Assembly: GCA_016745315.1 (NCBI GenBank)
Contig: CP066886.1
Location: forward strand, 3,658,501 to 3,722,500
Reading direction: 5' to 3'
Source: Arthrospira sp. PCC 9108
Lineage (GTDB): Bacteria; Cyanobacteriota; Cyanobacteriia; Cyanobacteriales; Microcoleaceae
Length of the DNA: 64,000 nt
The translations under genes were made by a program, and so were the position numbers. This document shows positions 26,263-35,077 of the stretch, in pieces (the first letter of the stretch is position 1; the number at the start of each line of letters is the position of its first letter). Below the pieces are notes generated by a model. It ran no database searches and was not told the DNA's origin. It saw only the letters and a list, made by a program, of their open reading frames with translations.

Positions 26263-27959
26263 TGGTTGCCAGAAGTGCAAGAATGCTAAGGAGTACTCGT
26301 AGCTTGTCTAGCCGTCAAACCCGTAGCAGTATAGGTAGGAATGGCGTTAGACAAGTTAATTTAGCTCAGAGAACATCTACTCAAGAGATGGGTTGGTTTG
26401 GCAAGCTATGGGCAAAAATAACTGGTAAAGTTGTTGAATGGGGCAAAAGTTTTGGAGGTTGGTTATGGGAAGGAATTACTAAGTTTTTATCTAACTTTAG
26501 TTTTGAGAAAGTAGCACGATTTATCACGTCTAATTGGGATAGTTTCTGGAATTTCAACTGGAATATATCAGATGAACAGATAGACAAAAATATGATGAAT
26601 ATTGCTAATCAATTTATTAGTACTACCGCCGGTTTTTTGGGTAATATGGCAGGTAAATTAGTTTGTGGAGTATTGCCTACCATTGGTATTGCATTTATCA
26701 ACAAAGCCGCTGCTATGCACATTGCCTTAAGCAAGGGACCTGAAATGCTTATGGAAGTATCTACAGCTTTCGGTGCATACGTTAAACAGTCATTTAACAT
26801 GGCTATGAAAGCTATAGCATGGCAACTGTTTAAACATGGTAGACGGGTTGTTAAAATGTTTTTAGATAAAAGTCCTTCAACACTTGCAACGGCTATCGTT
26901 TCGATGGTTCCCGGTGGTAAAGGAACGATTGAAAAGTGGGGTGACGAAAAAGGTGAAGAATGGAGTTTTGGGAAACAGAAAAGGGACGCTAGGGAGAAAT
27001 TACCAGAAAAATATGACGGAAATATTAACACTATATGGAACCAAGACAGTTCCGAGGAATTCTGGGATGAATTCTCAGATAACTGTAAAGAAGCAATTAT
27101 TTTAGTTGCTCAAGGATTAGATGAATATATTGCCTTGCAACGCATTGAGGAAAATAGACAGCAACAGTTAGTTAACGCGGTTGTAGAAAATGGTGGAGAG
27201 CGATTTAGACTAGTATCATCATTAAGAAACCTTCAAGAAAATGTAACCAACGCATTAGCTCAAACTGAGATATTAGGTAATCGTGATATAGGTCAATTTG
27301 TAGGGTCGGGTGATATCTCTGAAGTTCCGAATAGCAGTAATTTAAAAATTCAGTTAACCTTCATTTTGTACAATTACGAAAAACCTCCATATTGGACTAA
27401 GGAAAGACGGTCAAAACTACAAAAAACTCAAATAGAACTCCCATCAGTAGAAAGACACGAAATAACCTGGGATAAATTACAAAGGATATTTACTCAACCT
27501 AGTAAATCAGCGTTCACAAAAGGCAATATCAAAGTAACCTGCAATATGCGAAATGGTAGGAAATTTTCATTTTTTGTGAATGAAAGCTCTAAATCTGCCG
27601 CTGAAAGAATTTGTAAGGAGTTAGTACAATTAACAAATTCCTCAATTGTTTATCCTTTACTATTTGAGGAAAGGAAAGGTTTTGGCGGTAGGGAAAATGC
27701 GAAAAGAATCAAAGAGAGCAAAATGTATATCAGTGAAGTGAAAATACTTAACTGGGAATTAATTGATAAATTTGAACAAGCCAAAATCGATATGGGAGAG
27801 AATAGTGTTTTGGCAATGTACAAAGACCCTAGGAAGTCTAAAGTAAAAATTCCTTTACATTTTGAGAAGAAACCTAAGTGGGTAGATGACGCAATCAGAA
27901 CAGCTACTAGAACGTCGTTAGAAATGAAAACTGGGAGTCAGCCACCAACTACAGCTTAA
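26262..27959 (+). CDS. Core protein with membrane segments, 565 aa, conserved in element B
   Basis: N-terminal 50 residues are basic (S/R-rich). About 95-190 holds hydrophobic segments (GKLVCGVLPTIGIAFI and after). The N-terminal ~330 residues resemble the 325-aa protein at 56622 (FNWNISDEQIDKNMM against YNFDWAASDKKMM). The C-terminal ~230 residues resemble, weakly, the 399-aa protein at 57627 (FSFFVNESSKSAAERICKEL against FVFVTSASEGINLYQRICQV). So this looks like a fusion of two proteins that are separate in element B. A membrane-inserting virion protein is my best guess. Confidence 0.72.
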   Translation: MVARSARMLRSTRSLSSRQTRSSIGRNGVRQVNLAQRTSTQEMGWFGKLWAKITGKVVEWGKSFGGWLWEGITKFLSNFSFEKVARFITSNWDSFWNFNWNISDEQIDKNMMNIANQFISTTAGFLGNMAGKLVCGVLPTIGIAFINKAAAMHIALSKGPEMLMEVSTAFGAYVKQSFNMAMKAIAWQLFKHGRRVVKMFLDKSPSTLATAIVSMVPGGKGTIEKWGDEKGEEWSFGKQKRDAREKLPEKYDGNINTIWNQDSSEEFWDEFSDNCKEAIILVAQGLDEYIALQRIEENRQQQLVNAVVENGGERFRLVSSLRNLQENVTNALAQTEILGNRDIGQFVGSGDISEVPNSSNLKIQLTFILYNYEKPPYWTKERRSKLQKTQIELPSVERHEITWDKLQRIFTQPSKSAFTKGNIKVTCNMRNGRKFSFFVNESSKSAAERICKELVQLTNSSIVYPLLFEERKGFGGRENAKRIKESKMYISEVKILNWELIDKFEQAKIDMGENSVLAMYKDPRKSKVKIPLHFEKKPKWVDDAIRTATRTSLEMKTGSQPPTTA

Positions 27960-28077
27960 TGTAGTTTTCATTGAATAGATGCTACATATATGTAGCTTCT
28001 GATATATCAAATAGTTAACAGACAAATTCAGTTAATGATGCTAGGCTCTATGTATTAACTGATTAAAGGTGATGATT

Positions 28078-28323
28078 ATGGCTAGTCCAGTAACTCTTAA
28101 CGGTGCCACTCTCGAACACCAATTGCTAGAAGTTATCGAGCAAGTTCAACGTATACAACTAAGCGCAACTAGAAACCCTAATGGGGCAACATTAGTTACA
28201 GCTTATACCCGCAACATGGCGACTGGAGCTGTGGCGGTATCCCTAACAATCCCTACTGATGATGTTTTGGATGCTACTGATGGCTCTATCGATGTAGAAG
28301 CTATTGCTGTTTTTGTTGACTAG
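28078..28323 (+). CDS. Small protein, 81 aa, possible major coat or scaffold
   Basis: Start ATG at 28078 with AAAGGTGA just upstream. Sequence starts MASPVTLNGATLEHQLLEVI, a helix followed by beta strands (ATLVTAYTRNMATGAVAVSL) and an acidic end. No family recognised. Position after the membrane protein gene matches that of the 122-aa protein in element B (58973), but sequence similarity is not evident. Confidence 0.65.
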   Translation: MASPVTLNGATLEHQLLEVIEQVQRIQLSATRNPNGATLVTAYTRNMATGAVAVSLTIPTDDVLDATDGSIDVEAIAVFVD

Positions 28324-28403
28324 GGTTCATTGACTAGGTAGACAACAATAGTGTTAATGTCTACCTATCTAAGGTTTTGTTTGATAATTAATGAGGTTAA
28401 ATT

Positions 28404-29053
28404 ATGCCATTAAATGATGCTTACAATAAATATAAAGACAATTTTGTCGCTAAACTAGGACAACCAAAGGGAACCTGTCTTGGGAGGTCTCTAAACGTTG
28501 AGGCTCCAGTAGACAAGACATCAAAGTATGTTATCCCAATGCCTATGTTGCTGCTTCATACGTTATCCTCTAACAGTCAAGGCTTAGAACCAACAGAGGT
28601 TAGAGATTTAACTGTTTGGAAACCCGCCCCTAGAGGTAATACTGGAACGTCTAACGCTAATAGGCGGAAAGTCCCGCTGGCTTAGGTTATAACACCGGTA
28701 AAAAAACAGGATTTTACCGTGTCTTTGTGGAAGGTCCCGCTCGTCCAACAAATCCAGGGATATGGCGGGAATATACTACAACAGGAGCTAATTCCGGTAC
28801 TAAAAAGTTGCGGTTTATTACTTTAAAAGTTCCTAACATTTTCTCGATTAACTGCTTACTATATGTTTTTGCGCATTATTGGACTATGAAACCAATATCA
28901 CTCAGGACGCATCATAAATGGTATCAAATACCTGATAAAAATGATTATCCGTTAGACGGTTTAGGAGAACTAACCACAGGTAGAACTGAAGCAGCTAACC
29001 AGAAACAAGGCGATATCCCTGCGAATTATCCGAAGGGATGGAATTACGTCTAA
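28404..29053 (+). CDS. About 216-aa protein split by a frameshift
   Basis: Frame 1 (28404-28685) starts MPLNDAYNKYKDNFVAKLGQ. From about 28660 a second frame continues without its own good start: GYNTGKKTGFYRVFVEGPAR and on to NYPKGWNYV at 29053. The junction is near GCGGAAAGTCCCGC, not a classical slippery heptamer. The two parts read as one beta-rich protein. It may be programmed, mutated or a sequencing error. No family recognised. Confidence 0.6.
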
Positions 29054-29086
29054 AGCGATAATTGATTACTTGTTACTAAGTATATA

Positions 29087-29122
29087 CCCGTTAACTCACA
29101 AAATAGGATTAACGGGTTTTTT
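29087..29122 (+). terminator. Rho-independent terminator
   Basis: CCCGTTAA, 14-nt loop, TTAACGGG, then T6. It closes the structural operon that starts at 24232. Confidence 0.85.
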
Positions 29123-29252
29123 GTATTTGTTATTATTTGTACATTCTATATATACTTAATGTGATATTTGATTATTTTATAAATAAGTGTAAATTGTATA
29201 ATTTATGTTTATTAAAAATAAACTAATCAAATAAGATGATTTTAATTAAATA

Positions 29253-29323
29253 CAGTGATTTAAAACTCAATAACTCAATCGTATTTTTTAAAAATGATTT
29301 TGTCAATGAGTTTTAAATCACTG
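29253..29323. promoter_or_regulatory. 17-bp perfect inverted repeat before the 154-aa gene
   Basis: CAGTGATTTAAAACTCA and its exact complement are separated by 37 bp and end 2 bp before the ATG at 29326. Each arm overlaps the likely leader of the gene, so it may be an operator or an RNA stem hiding the ribosome-binding site. Confidence 0.75.
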
Positions 29324-29325
29324 AC

Positions 29326-29790
29326 ATGAATTCAAAAGAGCAAGGTAACTATACAGTTACAAAATCAATTGAAGGTAACGTAACTGTAGAAAATGTAACT
29401 AATGTTAATACTAATAAAGTATTGACTCCTACAGAATACATTGAGACGTTGAGTCGGTTTAAACAATTTACTAAGTTTCTGGAATTGGTTAATACTTACC
29501 TTCCTTACCCCAAAACTTCATTAATTCAATCATTGACCAACAAACTCCAAACGTCGGAGATTATCAACTCAAATACCTTTTATCTGACATATTCAGAGAT
29601 TGCCACACTTAAACGAGTCACCAACGCAATCCTGACGCTATTAAAAGCAGGTGGAGTAAAGCTGCCTCGTAAGGTTACGGGAGCCATACAGGATGATATT
29701 AATGCACTAGAAGACCATCTATTGGGCTCTGAGAGTGATTTAGAGGATGAAGATAATGAAGTCAACCCATTTTCTAGTTGGTTAGATTAA
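29326..29790 (+). CDS. Unrecognised 154-aa protein, first gene of second rightward operon
   Basis: Starts MNSKEQGNYTVTKSIEGNVT, with repeated valine/asparagine beta-type N-terminus, then helices and an acidic end (SESDLEDEDNEV). No recognised domain. Opens the block of replication-type genes to 34152 and sits behind a long inverted repeat, so a regulator is possible. Confidence 0.65.
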   Translation: MNSKEQGNYTVTKSIEGNVTVENVTNVNTNKVLTPTEYIETLSRFKQFTKFLELVNTYLPYPKTSLIQSLTNKLQTSEIINSNTFYLTYSEIATLKRVTNAILTLLKAGGVKLPRKVTGAIQDDINALEDHLLGSESDLEDEDNEVNPFSSWLD

Positions 29791-29808
29791 TCCCACACCA
29801 AAAACAAA

Positions 29809-29861
29809 ACCGCTTATGTGTAAATTTTTGAGGGACTCTATTTTAAAAGCACATAAGCGGT
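29809..29861. promoter_or_regulatory. 12-bp inverted repeat between genes
   Basis: ACCGCTTATGTG and CACATAAGCGGT separated by 29 bp, in the gap before the gene at 29889. Without a T run, so more likely an operator or RNA stem than a terminator. Confidence 0.6.
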
Positions 29862-29888
29862 AGCCACTAAGCATTAGGAAATTATAGC

Positions 29889-30239
29889 ATGATACCACGT
29901 CATTGGTCCGAGGTTAGGCTTAACCTACGAAACATCACGTTAACCCCCTTGATGTATATCGGTCATTCCCTATATATCAAAGTTCCAATTTTAGGCGTAA
30001 GGGGGTTTATGTGGCAATCAACTTTAGTTAAGTTTGATAAGGATTTTATTGCTTATTTTATAGGCGAAATTCTTAAAAAATTAATCCCATTACATCCTGA
30101 AAAACTTGAGGAAATTTGTACAGAAGCCCTAGAGTTCTACAGGGATGAATGGAATATATATCAAGCCGAAAACGGCGGGGATAGAGAACCTGATAATCCT
30201 AATACATCTTTCGGAGTGTACCCAAAAAATGAAAAATAA
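29889..30239 (+). CDS. Unrecognised 116-aa protein
   Basis: Starts MIPRHWSEVRLNLRNITLTP, basic N-terminus, then an acidic helical C-terminal part (KLIPLHPEKLEEICTEALEF). Its end overlaps the start of the next gene by 11 bp, which indicates one operon. Confidence 0.6.
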   Translation: MIPRHWSEVRLNLRNITLTPLMYIGHSLYIKVPILGVRGFMWQSTLVKFDKDFIAYFIGEILKKLIPLHPEKLEEICTEALEFYRDEWNIYQAENGGDREPDNPNTSFGVYPKNEK

Positions 30240-30634
30240 ATACAATGCCAGAGGAAAAAAAATAGACGGCTATTATTTTCCAAGTGTATTTGATTGTCGG
30301 GTTTATCACCTTCTACAAAAATACGATAAATCAATTAATTGTGCATCCTAAACTAACGTTAATTGAAAACAAAAAACCTTGGAAAAATATCACCTGGATT
30401 CCAGATTTTTATAGTCCGTTCTTTAATCGTTACATCGAAGTTAAGGGAGTATTAACTGATTCATTTAAGCTAAAAATGCAGTTATTGCAGTACCTTAATC
30501 CTGGCTTAGTCAATCAGTGTTGGTTTGTTATAAGGGGGACATCCTACCGATGGCAAGGCATCTCATTTATCAATATCGACGAGTTTCAGGAGATTTTAAA
30601 CAACTTAGAAATTCCAAGGGCAAACAATGAATAA
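30229..30634 (+). pseudogene. DUF1064-type phage nuclease, frameshifted
   Basis: Frame 1 from ATG 30229 gives MKNKYNARGKKIDGYYFPSV up to YDKSIN; the second frame continues LIVHPKLTLIENKKPW, then WIPDFYSPFFNRYIEVKG. The pattern KY-ARG-IDG-F-S and PDF..YIEVKG is that of DUF1064/PF06356, phage-encoded nucleases with a PD-(D/E)xK-like core (D, E-V-K visible). The shift lies near 30335-30345. It may process replication intermediates. The 3' end overlaps the next start. Confidence 0.68.
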
Positions 30635-30985
30635 ACTACAGGGTTATTTTCCATTGACGGTGAGTTAATAAACACCACCTATAACCCACACCTATTTGAG
30701 TCAGAAACCACTCAAATAGCCTACCGGATACTAACCCCTATAAAGGAACATAAAACCCAGGAAATCCTTGATTTAGCTTATTCCTATATGGGTTGTTATA
30801 GCCCTAGGGGGGACTACAGAGGTCACGCTACAGCAAGGTTGACAAATGAAGGCAGCCTACGAGTATCAATTGTTGGTAACCCTCAATTTTGGGAGGTATG
30901 CAAAAAAATTTCAAACGTCATAATCAATCATCAAAGGATAATTAATCATGAGTATCGGATATTACGGCAAAAAACAGGACGATAA
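30627..30985 (+). pseudogene. Unrecognised protein, frameshifted near its start
   Basis: From ATG 30627 the frame gives MNKLQGYFPLTVS and stops; the next frame continues FSIDGELINTTYNPHLFESE to the stop at 30985. The last part is GHATARLTNEGSLRVSIVGN. The shift lies in TTATTTTCC. No family recognised. The 3' end overlaps the next start by 38 bp. Confidence 0.5.
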
Positions 30986-31664
30986 ATTTAGTTATTGCAG
31001 TGCAGTTAAGCCCGGTGAAACGGCAACCTTTCTAATTGTTGATTATGCATAATTCCGAATTAAGTCACCTCATTTATGGATATTCGGGAAAGGTGTATCA
31101 GGGGATTTTTCTAACTTCAATGATAGGGATTGGAGTTATTCCCAAGGTGATAAAGAATTAATTGCTGTACGGTTTTATATTGAAAAATACGAGACTGAAT
31201 ATAACGGCAAAAAACGAGAATACACCCCTACATCTCCAGAACTCGCATTGCTTAAAATAGTCGAAAGTGACTCAATGCTTACAGACGGTTCTGTGATGTT
31301 TACAGCAACAATAAATCTAAGTCAATCATCAGTCAGACCTTCTGACAGGATATTAGAGGGAAATATCGGAGACGATAATTTAAACTCTGATATTTCTAAT
31401 ATCTTAGAAATTGAATGCATTAATCCATTCAATCAATCTGTCGCTGCTTACTCAATCGAAAATATTGACGCTTTCATTGAATCCAAAACTAAAAATAAAG
31501 CAGGATTTAATGGAAAGGCAAAATACAAAACCTTCGAGGAAAGGTTAACAGAAGGGGCTAAGGTTTTGGATTGTGACCCTAGCTTTGAGAGCCTTTATAA
31601 CAAGGTTAAACAACTTGATTCTAATGTATTAATTGCATTAATTGAATTACTGCGATTAATGTAG
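30948..31664 (+). pseudogene. 238-codon frame with an in-frame TAA
   Basis: Starts MSIGYYGKKQDDKFSYCSAV; TAA at 31050-31052 (codon 35); then the same frame continues FRIKSPHLWIFGKGVSGDFS to the stop at 31664. The later part is well formed and has no good start until a TTG at 31248. The block before the ATPase often holds single-strand DNA binding proteins in phages, but I see no clear OB motif. Either inactivated by a nonsense mutation or read through. Confidence 0.55.
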
Positions 31665-31676
31665 TCACAAATAAAT

Positions 31677-31698
31677 CCCCCCTAAATATTTAGGGGGG
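31677..31698 (+). terminator. Short strong palindrome, possible terminator
   Basis: CCCCCCTAAATATTTAGGGGGG is a perfect 22-bp palindrome right after the stop at 31664. No T run follows, so termination is likely but not certain. Confidence 0.55.
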
Positions 31699-31749
31699 AA
31701 TAACTACCATACCATGTCAACAAGTCAAGAGCGATAAGAGGTTACTACC

Positions 31750-32949
31750 ATGTCTGAGGACTATATTGATTATAGACTAATTAGAAGTCAGATGTCATCT
31801 GAACTAGAAGAAATAATCACGGATGGCAATTTAGGTAAACAGATAGAATCGGTGTGTAGGGCTGTCTGTGTTCTACCATATCCTGATATTCAGTTTCCAA
31901 TTATCGCCTCGTTTATAGCGTCTCCAGTAACGTTAATGTCTACCGCTGGTATCCTGTTCCTTTGGGGGTCTAGCGGTACTGGAAAGTCACAGATAGCTAC
32001 CGTAGCATCTGAACTATACAAGACAACCTCGGTGCTTGCTAATAGCACTTTCGCTTCACTGAGAAACAAGATACAACATGAACGATTTTATGACCCCCTT
32101 CAATGTGAATTTGAGAAAAATTTTATATTGGTATGGGAAGATATCACCCCTAGCTTATTAATTGAAAATGAGAATATGTTATCGCTTTTCAAGGTGTTAA
32201 ACCGCAAAAATAGCCGAATAACCATCAGTAGTCAGACACCGGGAACTAACATGATTTTTAATGCTTTCGCTTTAAAGGTGATTAATTCAATACATCCATT
32301 GTGGACATTGTGGGAGTTAAACGAACTCAAAAGACGGATGTTTCCTATATGGTTTAAAAAACGAGAGACTATGACATCAGAGGAATATAGGGGGAATAGT
32401 TACGAGTTAAGTGATTTAAACGATGTAGAGGATATTACGCTTGATAAATTATCATCTCAATTAGAAATTTTCTGGAGAAATATCGATAACTGCAATCAAT
32501 ACAGCAAGGTCAAAAAACAACTACAGAAACACAAAAAAGATATCATTAACGCTAGGTTATCAAGTGAAATTATTGTCACTCATTCATTGATTTATCAATT
32601 ATCTATCAATGAATCAATTAAACGCTTCAATGATTACTGGGATTTTGTTAATGAAAAAATCTTGACTATATCATCAGGTACTGAACAATTTTTAGACAGT
32701 TTTATCACTCAAAGTATTGAGGCAAAAATGAAACAAAACAATCAGGCAATTAACGCGGGATGTCCTGAGTTAACCGAGGTTGTAACTGATATCGACCCGA
32801 AAGCGTTAAAAGAAGCCATTGAGAGAGCTAAAACAGATGGATATCTTGATAGTCGCGTTAATGTTTCAGAGTTGACTAATCTAATGAAAAGCAGGGGCTA
32901 TTCAATGATTAATCAAAACGGTAAAAACGTTTGGAAACAAATTATTTAA
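31750..32949 (+). CDS. P-loop ATPase, probable replication helicase or packaging ATPase
   Basis: 399 aa. Walker A GSSGTGKS at 73-80; Walker-B-like FILVWED at 125-131; then SRITISSQTPGTN, which could be a sensor or SF3 motif C. The C-terminal end (from about 350) looks like a winged helix (LTNLMKSRGYSMINQNGK). The combination fits a phage/plasmid SF3- or D5-like helicase better than a terminase. It is the only clear DNA-handling motor of element A. Confidence 0.7.
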   Translation: MSEDYIDYRLIRSQMSSELEEIITDGNLGKQIESVCRAVCVLPYPDIQFPIIASFIASPVTLMSTAGILFLWGSSGTGKSQIATVASELYKTTSVLANSTFASLRNKIQHERFYDPLQCEFEKNFILVWEDITPSLLIENENMLSLFKVLNRKNSRITISSQTPGTNMIFNAFALKVINSIHPLWTLWELNELKRRMFPIWFKKRETMTSEEYRGNSYELSDLNDVEDITLDKLSSQLEIFWRNIDNCNQYSKVKKQLQKHKKDIINARLSSEIIVTHSLIYQLSINESIKRFNDYWDFVNEKILTISSGTEQFLDSFITQSIEAKMKQNNQAINAGCPELTEVVTDIDPKALKEAIERAKTDGYLDSRVNVSELTNLMKSRGYSMINQNGKNVWKQII

Positions 32950-32962
32950 GGAGGGAATTAAA

Positions 32963-33184
32963 ATGACTCAAAATAACATTGACGCTATTACTCAAACAAG
33001 GTTTAAAACGTTTAAACAAATGGTAGACACCACGATTTACAATGCTACCAAACAAGACGCTAAGGATACTTTGATAACAATAATGAATGATTGTCAAACC
33101 GAGTATTCCCTGGCAGTCGCAAAGGAACAATTACTCCTAAAACAACTTAATTACATTAAACATTTGCTGACTAAAATTGAGTAA
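32963..33184 (+). CDS. Unrecognised 73-aa helical protein
   Basis: Starts MTQNNIDAITQTRFKTFKQM and is predicted all-helical. It has GGAGGG 10 bp before the ATG and follows the ATPase gene by 13 bp. May be a partner of the ATPase; no motif. Confidence 0.65.
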   Translation: MTQNNIDAITQTRFKTFKQMVDTTIYNATKQDAKDTLITIMNDCQTEYSLAVAKEQLLLKQLNYIKHLLTKIE

Positions 33185-33244
33185 CAAACCCGTCCGAAAT
33201 GACGTTAAACTATCACAACTTAACCACTATCAAAGGATAAATCC

Positions 33245-33523
33245 ATGTCAATCAAATCAAGTACGCCCGGATTAAACGTAGTAGAATATAGCTACATGAG
33301 CAATCGATTAAACCCTAATGTTGTGGGATTGCTCGACTTAGTAGAACTTGCCAAAACTCCCAAAAAATTTAATGAGATTGAGGAATTTATTGCAATCCAC
33401 GAACATTTTTTGTCGGCGGAAATGGAACTTTTAAAAGGTATCGAAAGGCTACTTAAAGCAAAGATTCAGAATCATTACGAAATCGAAAATGGAGACTATG
33501 GGGAAGATTATGACGAGTTTTAA
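33245..33523 (+). CDS. Unrecognised 92-aa protein
   Basis: Starts MSIKSSTPGLNVVEYSYMSN; C-terminal half helical and acidic, ending ENGDYGEDYDEF. AAAGGA precedes the ATG. Operon member in the right early block. Confidence 0.65.
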   Translation: MSIKSSTPGLNVVEYSYMSNRLNPNVVGLLDLVELAKTPKKFNEIEEFIAIHEHFLSAEMELLKGIERLLKAKIQNHYEIENGDYGEDYDEF

Positions 33524-33554
33524 TTCCAGATAACAATCAATAGGAGATAGAAAA

Positions 33555-33839
33555 ATGGATGAGTTTAAACAAGAAAAAATGATGGTTATTGCAGAAATGG
33601 CTAGGGAGATTTACATTCAAATGATGTCACGAGATATCCCCTACGCTAACCAGGATACTAGGGTGACATTAGCCGAAATAGCTCATAACGCCGCTGTTGA
33701 TTTTATGACGGTACACGAAAAATGGGTAGAATCTCAGTATCCAATTATCTCTCAACCTCAACCAGGCATTATTGCCTCTGATTTCAACATTAACGGCTAT
33801 AACAGCGATATCCTACTGGGAGGTGATTTTCATGCCTAA
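33555..33839 (+). CDS. Unrecognised 94-aa protein
   Basis: Starts MDEFKQEKMMVIAEMAREIY, amphipathic helices then an extended tail. AGGAGA precedes the ATG. Its stop overlaps the next start by 8 bp (ATGCCTAA), which implies coupled translation. Confidence 0.65.
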   Translation: MDEFKQEKMMVIAEMAREIYIQMMSRDIPYANQDTRVTLAEIAHNAAVDFMTVHEKWVESQYPIISQPQPGIIASDFNINGYNSDILLGGDFHA

Positions 33840-34152
33840 GCTACTCCCGGTAGTCACACTAACAGGGTCTTACAAAGGGTTTCTGGTAGGTCATGGTAAT
33901 ATCTGTATTGAAGTAGGTTCTTTAGAATGGTTTAAATATCTGGAAACCAATAAATCTTTTGCTTTAGAGGTTAACGGAAAGCGATTTACAGCGTGCAAAA
34001 AACTCTCAATCAATGGTTTTACCTACTGGAACCTCAAAGGGTGGGATGGTAGCGTCAATCATCACATCTACGTTGGAAAATCTGACCAAGTTACTGTAGA
34101 CAAGTTAATAGATGTAGCTAACGCTATGATTACTAAGTGCAGTAAACCCTAA
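33832..34152 (+). CDS. Small protein resembling integrase-type arm-binding domains
   Basis: 106 aa from ATG 33832 with GGGAGGTG upstream. The stretch FTYWNLKGWDGSVNHHIYVG followed by KSDQVTVDKL has the three-strand-plus-helix pattern seen in arm-binding domains of some cyanobacterial recombinases (W/Y..., YIGKS..LT...L). It might be an accessory DNA-binding or directionality factor. The match is by pattern only. The stop lies within the CCCTAA repeats at the inner edge of the right TIR. Confidence 0.55.
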   Translation: MPKLLPVVTLTGSYKGFLVGHGNICIEVGSLEWFKYLETNKSFALEVNGKRFTACKKLSINGFTYWNLKGWDGSVNHHIYVGKSDQVTVDKLIDVANAMITKCSKP

Positions 34153-34241
34153 ACCCTAAGCCCTAACAGCTAACAGCTAACTCAATAACTTAAATGGCCC
34201 CCTATGGTTTCTGACTGTAGGGGGTGCTTGCATATTTTTTG

Positions 34242-34271
34242 TTTCCAGGCCTGGAAAACCAGGCCTGGAAA
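34242..34271. promoter_or_regulatory. 13-bp perfect hairpin in right TIR
   Basis: TTTCCAGGCCTGG, AAAA, CCAGGCCTGGAAA; each arm is itself a CCAGGCCTGG palindrome. Different in sequence from the left TIR hairpin although the flanks agree. Confidence 0.75.
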
Positions 34272-34764
34272 TCATTTATATGAATGCTTGCCTCTAATTT
34301 ACCCACAATAAACACCCTAAGCCAAAACCTTAACCCGTCTATTAGGGGTAATCATCCCGTGCGGAACTCAGTACCCCTATAAATTGGAGACTTGTCTAGC
34401 GGTATGTAGGTATCGGTTTCGATGGGGAGTCAATTCCCTAGGATTATGTGGATAACCGTTGTCGCTGGTAAAGCAATTCTCTAGGATTATGTAGGTATCA
34501 GCGAGAGATAACGAAACAAGTCACCAGTTGAAAAGTTGTTTAGGGGTATCGGGTTGGTTCCGGTAGATGATAGTTCAGATTATGCGATCGCATTTTGTTG
34601 GTAGCGAGTAGGCTCCTCAATATTTCACTAATAATCTGACTCCCATAGATAACCGGATAGGCAGCCTAATATCTTTGTACATTGATAGGGGTATCGTTGT
34701 ACATTGATAACCTAGTGGGTTCCCCCTACGGCTATCTACGGCTATCGTGTTGGCTTTGAAACAT

Positions 34765-34902
34765 ACCCTCCCCCTAACCGAAACAAACACTCTTAGGGGT
34801 GCGACCGATGTGATAGCAGTCAATGGTTCGTAACGAACCGATAGGCTTGCCATTGACGGGTATCACAAGGGAGTTACCCTATCGGTGTTTGGTTGGGGGG
34901 AG
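34765..34902. promoter_or_regulatory. Nested palindrome in right TIR
   Basis: Inverted counterpart of 18164-18300, with outer CCCTCCCCCTAACC against GGTTGGGGGG and the GTGATAGCAG/GGGTATCAC inner pair. Confidence 0.7.
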
Positions 34903-35077
34903 ATAGTAGGCATTTGACAGATTGATTAAGTTGTGCTTGTTGACTGAGTAATCAACCGTTGACAGAATTATTTTCCTGTGCTAGGACTAGATTGTGAGTA
35001 ATATCTGAGTAACTAGGCATAGTTATCGGGTTGAGTAATAACCCGCTATCGCTGTCAGGATAAGGGTTTATAGTTAA

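Noticed and set aside
31750..32949. Terminase large subunit
   Set aside because: There is a Walker A but no nuclease domain; the C-terminus looks like a winged helix, so a helicase-type ATPase fits better.
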